From positions 1 to 7,449 of the forward strand of contig CAZTJJ010000082.1 in the NCBI GenBank assembly GCA_964614065.1: a stretch of DNA of 7,449 nt. Direction: 5' to 3'. The stretch is from M55B111 sp964614065 (lineage in GTDB: Bacteria; Bipolaricaulota; Bipolaricaulia; M55B111). Shown here piece after piece: positions 1 through 7,363 of the stretch. The position numbers were made by a program, and so were the translations under genes. Positions within the stretch are counted from its first letter, which is position 1. Each line of letters begins with the position of its first letter. The notes under the pieces were generated by a model. The model was given only the letters and a program-made list of their open reading frames with translations, searched no databases and had not been told where the DNA came from.

Positions 1-3000
1 CAACTAGATCCATCACATCCTCACAAAAATTCTCCGTTACAGCGCCGGAGGACTCAATCGCTTTTCTATCCACCTGTCTGTTTCGACCTACCTCCCACCC
101 CTCAGAATACTCCTCCAAAGCCACTCCCAGTTGCCAAATACTGTTCAATTCCTTCTTTCCGAGTCCATCAAGAATCTGAGCGTTCGATTCGATCAAAGTC
201 TTTAACTGCCCCCAGGTTTCAATTCCCGCGTTCAAAAGGCTATACAGCGTTTGTGGTGTCTCAATAATATACCAAAGATGTGCCGAACCGGGACCTCTTC
301 GGGGATCGAAGTGTGGTACACCAATTATTTCGCCGTAATTCTGGTGGTCTCGTCCCTGCGGACGAGGAAGTTTTTGGCCGGGAAACTCGTAACTCAACTG
401 GTTGGGAATTGTCACAGATTTCTCCAACCGTCTAACTTTTCCAAGATCAACAAATTTACTGGACAGGCTATCGGAAGATTTTAACCTGGATCGCCACTTA
501 GCAACTTCGTCTCCCTGGGCAGTCATGTAGAATACCTGACGGCCTTCCCTGCCAAATTCCATGGCGACATCCATTATCTCCGAAGCCTTGACGTCATCAG
601 TGTTTGCAAGCACTTCGTCCATAACTAACGGGGGCTTTATGCCTTTCTCCTGGCACTCGACAAAACCCATCCTAACTGACAACAACAACTGTATCTGCGT
701 CCCACTGGACAGTTCGTTAAGATTTTTCCACTCTCCAGACCTTGTATCAACAGCCTTAAAAGAGTGTGTGCCTTCGCCGCCAAACTCCAACTGGTAATTC
801 CCCTTCGTTATTCGGGTAAAGATTTCCTTACTTCTCTCGAAGACTTGAGGACGGGTTTTTCTAAATCCCTCTTCCCGAAGGTAATCTAACAGTACGTCTC
901 CAACCAAGGAGTCGTAATCGGAAAACAGCTGGGATTTAAGTTTATCTCGGGCCCGTTCTAACCTTGTTCTGGCCATTTCTATTTTCTCTTTCTTTTTCTG
1001 TTGCCGAACTCTTTCCTCGATCCGGTTGATCTCCTTTTCAATTTCTTCCCTCTCTTCAGCCCTCAAACTGAGTTCCCTCATCTCCTGCCTGAGTTCATCT
1101 GCCTCCCGGTTCAACAACTCCTCGTCAAAGTCCTCGTTGGTTCTAAGATCACTAAATTTTGACTCACAAACTGCCTTCTGTCTTTCCACCTTCCTGGAAA
1201 TTTTTTTGTGGTCCTCAAGTTGCTCGCAATACTCCACCAGGCGAGCTTCATCCCCTACATCAAGGTTGAGTCGGTCAAATAATTCCTGTCTTTTTCGCTT
1301 TAAGTCTTCCAATCGTTTTTTTGCTTCCTCTCTTCGCTTCTCCTCAGCCTTGAATCTATCACTGGCTCGAGCTAACTGCTCTCTTCTTTGGTCCAAGTCA
1401 CGTACGTAGCCGCGGAAAGCAGATGAATCCCCATCACAATCGTAGCCGTAGGCCCTCAATTTACCGCTTAACTTAGTGCGTTGCTCTTCGAGAGAGACCT
1501 GTAGGTTTTCTTTTTTACTAACCAAGCCCTGTAATTTTTCATCCGCCTGATGATATTGATCGATCCGCTGAATCAGCCAGTACAGCTTCGCCTCATCAAT
1601 CTGGGGAGCTAACCCGTACTTAGAAACCAGGTCGCGCTTTTTTTGTTTAAGGGCTTCGTACTTCTTCTGGAACCTAGCTGCTTCTTTCTGTTTGACGGAT
1701 AAAAGCTTTTCTCTTTCGTCCGCCACGACCATCCGCGATTCCACCTGGGATAGCTCACGAACTTTCTTTCGAACAGAGTCCACCTCCCAGTGCAGGGGTT
1801 CTGTAAGGCTTAACTCTGCGTATCTTTCCCGACTTGACCTTCTTTTTGATGTTTCACCCCACTCCCGCCAGCCCAACCAGAGAAAAATTCCAGCGGGCAC
1901 GGCGAGCAAAGAAAATAATGGATTGACAAATAAACCAAGAAGCGCTGCCGTAACCCCATGAAGAAATCCTAGGGCTTTCATGGCCTTTGCATCAAAAATA
2001 CCGAAGTCCTGCCGGGCACCAGCCTGAAGCCAACTTTCCAGGTAACTCTTACCCTCCCGCACCTCGGCCAATTTTGCCTGTGGATTTTCCTCTTCCTTAA
2101 ACCAGCTTTGTAGCTGATTGAAGGCATTTAACTTTGACCGTACCTCTTCCGCCTGCCGGGAAAATTCAATCAGGTTATCAATTCCTGAAGCTCCCAGCTC
2201 CCTGATCCTATCTTCGTCCACTTGTCCTTCCAATCTGGCCAGAGCTTCCTCTTTGATGGTGGTCTGTTCATCTATTTCCCTATTAATGCTCTGCCTTTGT
2301 TCCTCCACCTTCTCCAGCCTATCTACTCTCTCGTTGAACTCCTGTATAGTACCCTCGGAAACTCCACCATCCGGTAGATCGGCTTCTCGAAGGCACTGAC
2401 CGGCCATCCTGATTGCCCCTTCGGCATCCTCTTGTTTCTCCTCAGCTCTAGAGATATCCGAGGTGATACCCTTCAACCTGTCCCTCTCGTCGCCCACCAG
2501 GTGACCCAATACATCAGGAAAACTGTTGAGGACCCCTTGTGCGTCTTTTAGTTCATCATGATGTTGTTTATATTCTATTACATCATTAACAAGATCACGT
2601 CGCTTTCTTTCTTCTTTAGCGTCTTTCAGCTGAGCTCTTAATTGTGGAAGATAGTTGCTGTCTTTTTGGTGAAGATTCTGGACCTCCTCCTCCAACTTCT
2701 TCAATTCTTTTGAGGCATTGTTAACGCGGCGATCCGTGTCTCGTCCTGCGTTAGAAGGCCTTGTGTTAAAATCGAGCTCATCTTCAAGAGCTTGAATATC
2801 GTACCCTCCCGCCGACTCCATAGCTATGATATCGGCAAAGCTCTGATTTGTAGTGTCTTTCTGAATCAAATCGTGCAAAGCCAGGTAATAACCTTCCTTT
2901 AAATCCCCAGAGGGAAAGGCTTCGGGTAGTGACCNNNNNNNNNNNNNNNNNNNNNNNNNNNNNNNNNNNNNNNNNNNNNNNNNNNNNNNNNNNNNNNNNN

Positions 3001-3090
3001 NNNNNNNNNNNNNNNNNNNNNNNNNNNNNNNNNNCGAAATCCGAGAAAACGATGGATTCGTAATTGTTCAAACTTCAAATCTCTACTCAT
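1..3090 (-). CDS. SbcC/Rad50-like (YhaN-like) coiled-coil ATPase, interrupted by N gap and cut by window edge
   Basis: Large SMC/Rad50-type ATPase, the expected partner of the SbcD-like nuclease just upstream; such pairs process DNA ends or hairpins. It starts at ATG 3090 with an AGAAGGA ribosome site 8 bases upstream. Residues 1-18 (MSRDLKFEQLRIHRFLGF) fit the first strand of an SbcC head, and then the N gap intervenes. Beyond the gap the true frame starts at 2932 and has no stop for 977 codons to the left edge. Numbered from the gap: 1-57 head remainder (LALHDLIQKD, ESAGGYD); about 65-665 Glu/Lys/Arg-rich coiled coil; 320-355 hydrophobic hairpin; ABC signature LSSGTQ (695-712); Walker B PLVMDE (614-631); switch region FYMTAQ with Gln where His is usual; then a 160-residue C-terminal extension. 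No CxxC zinc hook is present. Walker A must lie in the gap. Family assignment is firm; the exact cellular role is inferred. Confidence 0.88.
122..262 (-). other. RpoA-CTD/helix-hairpin-helix-like segment in the ATPase C-terminal extension
   Basis: After the ATPase head the protein continues for at least 160 residues. Within this, the stretch read from 247 to 127 contains LLNAGIETWGQL, then ILDGLGKKELNSI. The pattern (L, then AGI-x-T-x-G-x-L, then GLGKK-x-L-x-x-I) resembles the C-terminal domain of RNA polymerase alpha (AGIHTVGDL ... GRKSLEEI), a helix-hairpin-helix-type DNA-binding fold. This is pattern similarity read by eye. It could instead be a family-specific helical domain. Confidence 0.42.
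1868..1981 (-). other. Putative transmembrane hairpin within the coiled coil of the ATPase
   Basis: The translated segment is strikingly hydrophobic inside an otherwise highly charged protein. It includes ALGFLHGVTAALLGLFVN followed directly by PLFSLLAVPAGIFLWLGW, about 36 residues with an Asn-Pro turn in the middle. That suits two short membrane spans or one re-entrant hairpin. The following residues are basic (KRRSSRER), and Lys residues precede the segment, consistent with both ends facing the cytoplasm. It lies close to the centre of the coiled coil. B. subtilis YhaN-type proteins are, from memory, also predicted to carry central membrane helices, so this may be a family trait. Confidence 0.72.
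2935..3034. other. Assembly gap (100 N) inside the ATPase gene
   Basis: Exactly 100 N, the conventional placeholder for a gap of unknown length. With 56 coding bases before it (from ATG 3090) and a downstream frame set at 2932, the true gap length must leave remainder 2 on division by 3. One hundred leaves remainder 1, so the deposited sequence looks frameshifted although the gene is probably intact. The missing segment should contain the Walker A P-loop. Confidence 0.97.
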
Positions 3091-4366
3091 TTGTGGAATC
3101 CTTCTGAGAAATAAGACTATCCAGAATTAGCCGGCACTGTTTCTGCAGAATTTGAATCGCATCCTCGCGTCCTGGCGGATCAATACCTTCTTTTGATCGC
3201 AAGTCTCGATAGGCATTGGAAAAGTAAGCGTCTCTCATCGCTTTCGCTGCCTCCTCAAGGAGATTTTCGGGAAGCCCGTTTTCCCTGGATTCCAACTTTA
3301 GAAGGAACTTCGCAAGTACACCGGGAGGATTTCGCCCTTTTGACAGCTTCTCAAGATCCACTGGTGGGCGAAGATGGTTGTATATCGAGGTTACAGCGAT
3401 ACTGATTTGATCAAGCTCCTGAGTAAGGTCTTCCGCCATCTGGTGACTTTTTCTTTCCACTTCGCGATAGATTTGAGACCTTCCATGAAGATTGACCCTG
3501 GCCAACAGGAGCTTAAGTGAGGGATGGGCTTCTTCGACCAATCCTCTGGTCTGTTCGTAAAAGGCGGCTGGAATTTGTTCAACCCGGGTGAAATCGCTTG
3601 CATCAATATTTAACGAAGCGTACCGCAGGTTTGACAGGGGAAACTGTTTGACTTCTTGTATTCCTTCTCTATCCATATCCACCATCCAGGGGCCATGCAC
3701 GCCCTGTTCAGTTGGAGCAAGGGGCTGAGGGCTGCCCGGGTTTAACGCAAAAAGCTGGGGTTGGTCGCGCACTTCGGGCTGGTGTGAATGACCGAAAAAC
3801 CAGCTACGGATCCCAGTCCTTTCCAGATCCCTCGAAGTTACAGATGCATAAGGACTATTAGGTTTATCCCACTCGGTATGAAGTACCCCCAGGGTTGGAA
3901 GATCGTCCCGTATCCTAAGATTAAAGTCCTCTAATGGATTATTGTGGACGTGTCGAGATGGGTAAGACCATCCGATCAGCTGAATTCTCGGCTTATCATC
4001 CTTACGGAAGAGGGTCGATTCCCACTGGCCATTTTCCCCAAGGAGGTAAAGGTCATGGTCTCCCAAATTATGGACAAGCTCAGGTAGAACGTCAAAATCA
4101 TGGTTGCCAGAAATCAGATAACAGGGAATGTCAAACTCCGAAAGTTTTCTAACTCCAAGTTCAAAGTCACCAAACGCTTCGTAGTAACGGTTTTTACGAT
4201 CGATTACGTCCCCGGTGACAACCACCAGATCTGTCTCTTCTTCTACCGCTTTATTTACCGTGGCCATCCAGACAGTGGATGGTGAGTACCTGATATCATC
4301 CAGATGCTCGGGAATTTGCGAGGGGTGACGCCCAAGGTGTAAATCTCCAGTACAACAGATCTTCAC
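3083..4366 (-). CDS. SbcD/Mre11-like (YhaO-like) metallophosphoesterase, putative DNA exonuclease
   Basis: Predicted di-metal (usually Mn2+) phosphoesterase of the SbcD/Mre11/YhaO group, the nuclease subunit of an SbcCD-type complex. The calcineurin-like motifs occur in order in the 427-residue protein: GDLHLG (D8, H10), TGDVIDR (D53), SGNHDFD (N88, H89), VLHTEW (H163) and FGHSHQPE (H193, H195), then NPGSPQPL at about 209-216. The rest, roughly 240-427, is a charged helical region that likely binds the partner ATPase. The start is GTG at 4364-4366, placed so that the first metal motif begins at residue 7, as is usual. I see no convincing Shine-Dalgarno before it. The stop TAG (3083-3085) overlaps the ATPase start by 8 bases, which indicates translational coupling. 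All catalytic residues appear intact. Whether it acts on hairpins, double-strand ends or other DNA cannot be read from sequence. Confidence 0.9.
   Translation of the reverse strand: MKICCTGDLHLGRHPSQIPEHLDDIRYSPSTVWMATVNKAVEEETDLVVVTGDVIDRKNRYYEAFGDFELGVRKLSEFDIPCYLISGNHDFDVLPELVHNLGDHDLYLLGENGQWESTLFRKDDKPRIQLIGWSYPSRHVHNNPLEDFNLRIRDDLPTLGVLHTEWDKPNSPYASVTSRDLERTGIRSWFFGHSHQPEVRDQPQLFALNPGSPQPLAPTEQGVHGPWMVDMDREGIQEVKQFPLSNLRYASLNIDASDFTRVEQIPAAFYEQTRGLVEEAHPSLKLLLARVNLHGRSQIYREVERKSHQMAEDLTQELDQISIAVTSIYNHLRPPVDLEKLSKGRNPPGVLAKFLLKLESRENGLPENLLEEAAKAMRDAYFSNAYRDLRSKEGIDPPGREDAIQILQKQCRLILDSLISQKDSTNE
3099..3105 (-). promoter_or_regulatory. Ribosome binding site of the SbcC-like ATPase
   Basis: AGAAGGA on the minus strand, 8 bases before ATG 3090, lies inside the end of the upstream nuclease gene. 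It supports the ATPase start and therefore the 8-base overlap between the two genes. Confidence 0.65.
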
Positions 4367-4376
4367 TTTTTCAGAA

Positions 4377-4417
4377 ATAATTAATAAACCCCCGGTGACA
4401 CTGCATATATTAATTAT
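4377..4417. repeat. 10-bp AT-rich inverted repeat upstream of the sbcD-like gene
   Basis: ATAATTAATA (4377-4386) and TATTAATTAT (4408-4417) are exact reverse complements separated by 21 bases. They fall in the leader of the nuclease gene. They could form an mRNA hairpin next to the GTG start or serve as two half-sites for a regulator. A/T-only arms arise easily by chance, so confidence in function is low although the repeat itself is exact. Confidence 0.4.
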
Positions 4418-4463
4418 GGCCCGCCGTAAAGCGCCATACTCCTCGATCAGTGGGTCTTATAAG

Positions 4464-4492
4464 ATTATATAGACACGGTGTGGGAAATCCAA
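4464..4492 (-). promoter_or_regulatory. Candidate sigma70-type promoter for the sbcD/sbcC-like pair
   Basis: A perfect TATAAT (4464-4469) is preceded by TTGGAT (4487-4492) with a 17-base spacer, the optimal distance. The -35 box matches TTGACA at only three of six positions. Transcription would begin near 4457 and leave a leader of about 90 bases before the GTG at 4366. The leader contains a short ATG reading frame of seven codons (ATG at 4429-4431) with GGAG almost touching it, probably fortuitous. Confidence 0.45.
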
Positions 4493-4765
4493 ATGAATGG
4501 CCACACAAAAGCCGGTTCATACGTAGGGAAAAGCCTGGGGGCTTTAGCCATCTTTGGTGAAAACAGAGCCATTTCGGTATTCTCGCCAGACGTTTTCAAA
4601 CCATTGATCGCCGATGGGGATACTCCTCCGCATAACCCACCTGTCAATTCGTCGATATCAAAGTGATCTAAACCGCGTGTAGACGAAATGTTACCAAAAC
4701 CTATCAAAGTCCAGATAACTCGATTGAGATATTTTCTGACAAATCCGCTGCTCTTGATTCTCACT

Positions 4766-5767
4766 TCAACGGCTTATTCTTACCCTGTCTCCGCCCTCAG
4801 CCAGGCTCTTTACTTCCTGATGAGTGCACCAGTTTATGTCGCCAGGGTTGGTTTGTTTGATGGCAGAAGTTGCGTTGCCAAACTTCACAGCTTTCTGCAC
4901 ATCGCCGGTTAGGTAGCCATAGAGAAAACCAGCCGTGAAGGAATCTCCGCCTCCAACTCGATCCACAAGTTCCAGTTCATAGGTCATATCTTCGTAGAAT
5001 TCTCCATTCTGATAGGCTATAGCCGTCCAGTCGTTCCGCCACATGGATATGTTATCCCTCAAAGTAATTGCCACAACTTCAAAATCGAACCTATTTGATA
5101 GTTGTTGAGCCACATCCCGGTAATCCCGGCCCGTGATACCAAACACCCTGTCTGTATCTTCTTCCGTAGTGATTAGGATATCGGTATAATCCATCAATTC
5201 AGTCATACACTTCCGTGCTTCCTCCTGTGTCCACAGCTTCGAGCGATAATTTAAATCTACACTCACCTTCAAACCAGTTTCCTTGGCTGATATCATCGCT
5301 TCTTTGGTCACACTTTCAGCTGATTTACTGAGCGCGGGAGTGATACCGCTGGTATGAAACAACCTGGCACCATTGAAGATAGAACTCCAGTCGATCATGC
5401 CTTCCTGAATATTGCTAATCGCAGAGTTCGCTCTATCGTAAATTACCGAACTGGGTCTAGGGTTGGCTCCAAATTCCAGGAAGTACTTCCCGACTCTATC
5501 CTCGTCGGTCCACAGTACGTGAGAAACATCTACACCGTGCTCGCGTAGCTTGTTTACTATCATTCTACCAAATGGATTTGCGGTTAAACGGGTGACAAAA
5601 ACCGCATCCAGGCCCAGCCGTTTTATCGCCACTGCCACATTTGATTCACTTCCACCAACATGCACATCCAGCTGTTCCGCCTGTTCTAATCTCTTTTTCT
5701 CAGGAGCGGACAGCCTGACCATCGTTTCACCAAAAGTCACTACGTCTTTTTTCATTTTCGCTGACAA
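4766..5767 (-). CDS. kdgK: 2-keto-3-deoxygluconate kinase, PfkB/ribokinase family
   Basis: Cytoplasmic sugar kinase expected to phosphorylate 2-keto-3-deoxygluconate with ATP to give KDPG, the substrate of the adjacent aldolase. The 333-residue product has the family length. It carries an N-terminal FGETMVRLS, the substrate-side motif GGSESNVAVA (38-47) followed by RLG, DLNYRSKLW (171-179, typical of KDG-kinase-like members), and the PfkB signature VDRVGGGDSFTAGF with catalytic Asp275. The start is uncertain. TTG at 5767 lies only 3 bases after AGGAGG; ATG at 5755 (residue 5) lies 15 bases after it and matches the family N-terminus MKKDVVTFGE. It is third in the iclR-aldolase-kinase run, 86 bases after the aldolase stop. 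Related PfkB sugar kinases, such as those for fructose or 2-keto-3-deoxygalactonate, cannot be fully excluded, but the neighbouring aldolase supports KDG. Confidence 0.88.
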   Translation of the reverse strand: MSAKMKKDVVTFGETMVRLSAPEKKRLEQAEQLDVHVGGSESNVAVAIKRLGLDAVFVTRLTANPFGRMIVNKLREHGVDVSHVLWTDEDRVGKYFLEFGANPRPSSVIYDRANSAISNIQEGMIDWSSIFNGARLFHTSGITPALSKSAESVTKEAMISAKETGLKVSVDLNYRSKLWTQEEARKCMTELMDYTDILITTEEDTDRVFGITGRDYRDVAQQLSNRFDFEVVAITLRDNISMWRNDWTAIAYQNGEFYEDMTYELELVDRVGGGDSFTAGFLYGYLTGDVQKAVKFGNATSAIKQTNPGDINWCTHQEVKSLAEGGDRVRISR

Positions 5768-5770
5768 CTT

Positions 5771-5782
5771 CCTCCTATAGGA
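5771..5782 (-). promoter_or_regulatory. Strong ribosome site of kdgK embedded in a 10-bp palindrome
   Basis: AGGAGG (5771-5776) is the best Shine-Dalgarno in the window. The overlapping TCCTATAGGA (5773-5782) is a perfect palindrome, so part of the site could pair within or between transcripts. It gives awkward spacing to both possible start codons, TTG 5767 and ATG 5755. Confidence 0.6.
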
Positions 5783-5853
5783 AAGAACAACAAACTACTC
5801 CATTCGGGCTCTAACTCACCCGCCATCCGGCCCTTGACTTTTTCCTCAGCCCG

Positions 5854-6501
5854 TTAACCTTTTCTTCCTTCGTTAACCGCCCGGACGAGGTCTTTCGCAT
5901 TCTGGGTCAACACGCCGTAGTTCTCTTCTGCCATTGCCTTCTTATTCAGAAGAGCGGAACCGACACAAATGACGTCAGCACCCGCTCTAATGAAGTCCGC
6001 CGCGTTCTCTTTGTTCACTCCACCAGTCGGCATAAGGGAGACCTGAGGCAGTGGAGCTTTCACGTCACTGATAAACTTGGGGCCAAGTCTTGAAGCCGGG
6101 AAGACTTTCACTATCTCTGCCCCTGCTTCCCAAGCTTGCAGTATCTCGGTAGGTGTAAATGCTCCCGGGGCCACCACTTTACTGTACCGTTGTGCCATCT
6201 CTATCATTTCTAGGTCTACGATGGGTGAAACAAGATACTCCGCTCCGGCCAGTATTGCGGAGCGAGCAGTCTCGGGATCTAGCACTGTGCCTGCACCTAC
6301 AAGGACGTCCTCGAGTTTGTCCGACACCTCTTCGATCACGGACAACGCATTAGGGGTAGTCATTGCGATCTCTATACAATGAACGCCACCTTGTTTAATT
6401 GCACGCGCTACCCGCAACAGTTTTTCAGAACTTTCAGTTCTTACCACCCCTACAACTCCAGACTTCAGCAAAAAATCCTGCTTGTCCCGCTTATCTGACA
6501 T
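5854..6501 (-). CDS. eda: KDPG/KHG aldolase (2-dehydro-3-deoxy-phosphogluconate aldolase)
   Basis: Class I aldolase that cleaves KDPG to pyruvate and glyceraldehyde 3-phosphate, the last step of the KDG branch and of the Entner-Doudoroff route. The 215-residue TIM-barrel protein has the usual family length. It shows EIAMTTP with the catalytic Glu44, GAGTVLD (69-75), SPIVD (92-96), PGAFTPTE (112-119), VKVFPAS with the Schiff-base Lys132, and the phosphate-binding MPTGGV (157-162). The start at ATG 6501 is well supported by AGGAGGG six bases upstream. That ribosome site lies between the regulator stop and this gene, which are only 12-14 bases apart, so the two are almost certainly cotranscribed. 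The kinase that makes its substrate follows directly. Some family members accept 4-hydroxy-2-oxoglutarate or KDPGal, which sequence alone does not separate. Confidence 0.95.
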   Translation of the reverse strand: MSDKRDKQDFLLKSGVVGVVRTESSEKLLRVARAIKQGGVHCIEIAMTTPNALSVIEEVSDKLEDVLVGAGTVLDPETARSAILAGAEYLVSPIVDLEMIEMAQRYSKVVAPGAFTPTEILQAWEAGAEIVKVFPASRLGPKFISDVKAPLPQVSLMPTGGVNKENAADFIRAGADVICVGSALLNKKAMAEENYGVLTQNAKDLVRAVNEGRKG

Positions 6502-6507
6502 CGACGT

Positions 6508-6514
6508 CCCTCCT
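6508..6514 (-). promoter_or_regulatory. Ribosome binding site of the KDPG aldolase gene
   Basis: AGGAGGG with a 6-base spacer to ATG 6501. It lies immediately after the TAG of the IclR-family gene (6516-6518), so translation of the two genes is closely linked. Confidence 0.75.
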
Positions 6515-6515
6515 A

Positions 6516-7316
6516 CTAACCTTTAGAACATTCGTAACCCAATTTTGAAGAAATATTCCCTGCAATGGTTTCCACCAGGGAGGCCATTCTTCTTACTTCT
6601 TCGTCGCCAATCTGAGCGGCGAGCCCGGTTAAGCTCACAGCCGCCTTCACATTTCCATCGTGACCATGGATAGGTGAAGCGATACATTTGATGCCTTCTT
6701 CAAATTCTTCATTATCTACCGCGTAGTTACGCTTACGGATCGTATCGAGCTCCTTAAGCAGGTGGGTCCGATCTTTAATGGTATTCTTTGTGCAGGAAGT
6801 AAGATCAATCTCTGAGAGTATGGCCTTCAGTTTATCTTTAGGCAAAAAGGCAAGGATAGCTTTTCCCAAAGCGGTGGCATGCAGAGGTGCTGTTTTACCG
6901 GGAGAAGAATACATTCGTATTCCTCCCGTAAACTCCACCTTGTCAATATATATTAGTTGATTGTCCCTCAAACAACCCAGGTGAACGGTTTTCTCTGCTT
7001 CGTCACGTAATTTCTCTAACTCGGATCTGGCTTCTACCGAAACGCTAAGCCTGTCTAAAACGAGTCTACCTTTCTTGGCAAAAGCGAGCCCTAACTTATA
7101 TAGCTTGTCCCCATCCCTCTTCAGGTAGCCGTACTTTTCAAGAGTGTGCAAGATAGGATAGAGAGAACTCGGGTTGGTATCGCACTTTCGAGCGATTTCA
7201 GTTACGCTTAACTTGGAATTTTTCGAATCAAAAAAATCAAGAATAGACAGCGATTTGTCGAGAGACTTGTTTAAGTAATCCCGCTCGCTTCCTTTCTCTG
7301 ATCTACCTGCACTCAT
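6516..7316 (-). CDS. IclR-family transcriptional regulator (KdgR-like role likely)
   Basis: DNA-binding regulator, 266 residues, typical IclR length. The N-terminal winged helix-turn-helix spans about 18-76, with SVTEIARKCDTNPSSLYPILHTLEKYGYL (helices around 37-65) and the wing KLYKLG. The C-terminal IclR effector domain spans about 88-262, with PLHATALGKAILA (144-156), NYAVDNEEFEEGIKCIASPI (197-216) and an AAVSLTG strand (225-231). The start is ATG 7316, with AGGAA nine bases upstream. It heads a unit with the KDPG aldolase and KDG kinase genes, so it most likely controls this pathway and its own expression, as KdgR does in enterobacteria. KDG or a related sugar acid as ligand is inference. 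Repression is usual for the family, but activation is known. Confidence 0.93.
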   Translation of the reverse strand: MSAGRSEKGSERDYLNKSLDKSLSILDFFDSKNSKLSVTEIARKCDTNPSSLYPILHTLEKYGYLKRDGDKLYKLGLAFAKKGRLVLDRLSVSVEARSELEKLRDEAEKTVHLGCLRDNQLIYIDKVEFTGGIRMYSSPGKTAPLHATALGKAILAFLPKDKLKAILSEIDLTSCTKNTIKDRTHLLKELDTIRKRNYAVDNEEFEEGIKCIASPIHGHDGNVKAAVSLTGLAAQIGDEEVRRMASLVETIAGNISSKLGYECSKG

Positions 7317-7363
7317 GATAAAGGGTTCCTTTCCGCTAAAGATTTGAATATAGCAAAACTAAC

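Larger units (their letters stand above)
4367..4765. other. Intergenic region of about 400 bases, no supported gene
   Basis: Lies between the end of the sugar kinase gene and the nuclease start. It contains the candidate promoter and inverted repeat listed separately. A 6-bp stem (AAAGCC/GGCTTT, 4530-4545) has no T-tract on either strand and is not a convincing terminator. Two overlapping, oppositely directed reading frames cover much of it: 99 codons from GTG 4764 on minus, and 62 codons from GTG 4478 on plus. Neither has a good ribosome site or a recognisable domain. It may be spacer or the decayed remains of a gene. Confidence 0.6.

Noticed and set aside
1026..1409. Ser-rich plus-strand reading frame, with similar ones at 561-797, 1692-1961 and 2118-2399
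   Set aside because: Antisense of the ATPase frame. Ser/Leu richness on the opposite strand is what Glu/Lys/Arg-rich coiled-coil codons produce.
2784..3090. Two short minus-strand frames spanning the N gap (ending at 2899 and 2784)
   Set aside because: They are artefacts of reading through 100 placeholder N in the wrong frame. The genuine downstream frame begins at 2932 and continues to the window edge.
4530..4545. Possible terminator stem AAAGCC/GGCTTT after kdgK
   Set aside because: Only six base pairs and no T-tract on either strand.
4465..4764. 99-codon minus-strand frame starting with GTG right after kdgK
   Set aside because: No ribosome site, no recognisable domain, and its 3' end overlaps the best promoter candidate for the next gene.
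6077..6382. Plus-strand reading frame opposite the aldolase gene (also 5354-5548, 5550-5780, 6778-6960 opposite kdgK and iclR)
   Set aside because: Shadows of well-supported minus-strand genes; no domain and no ribosome site.
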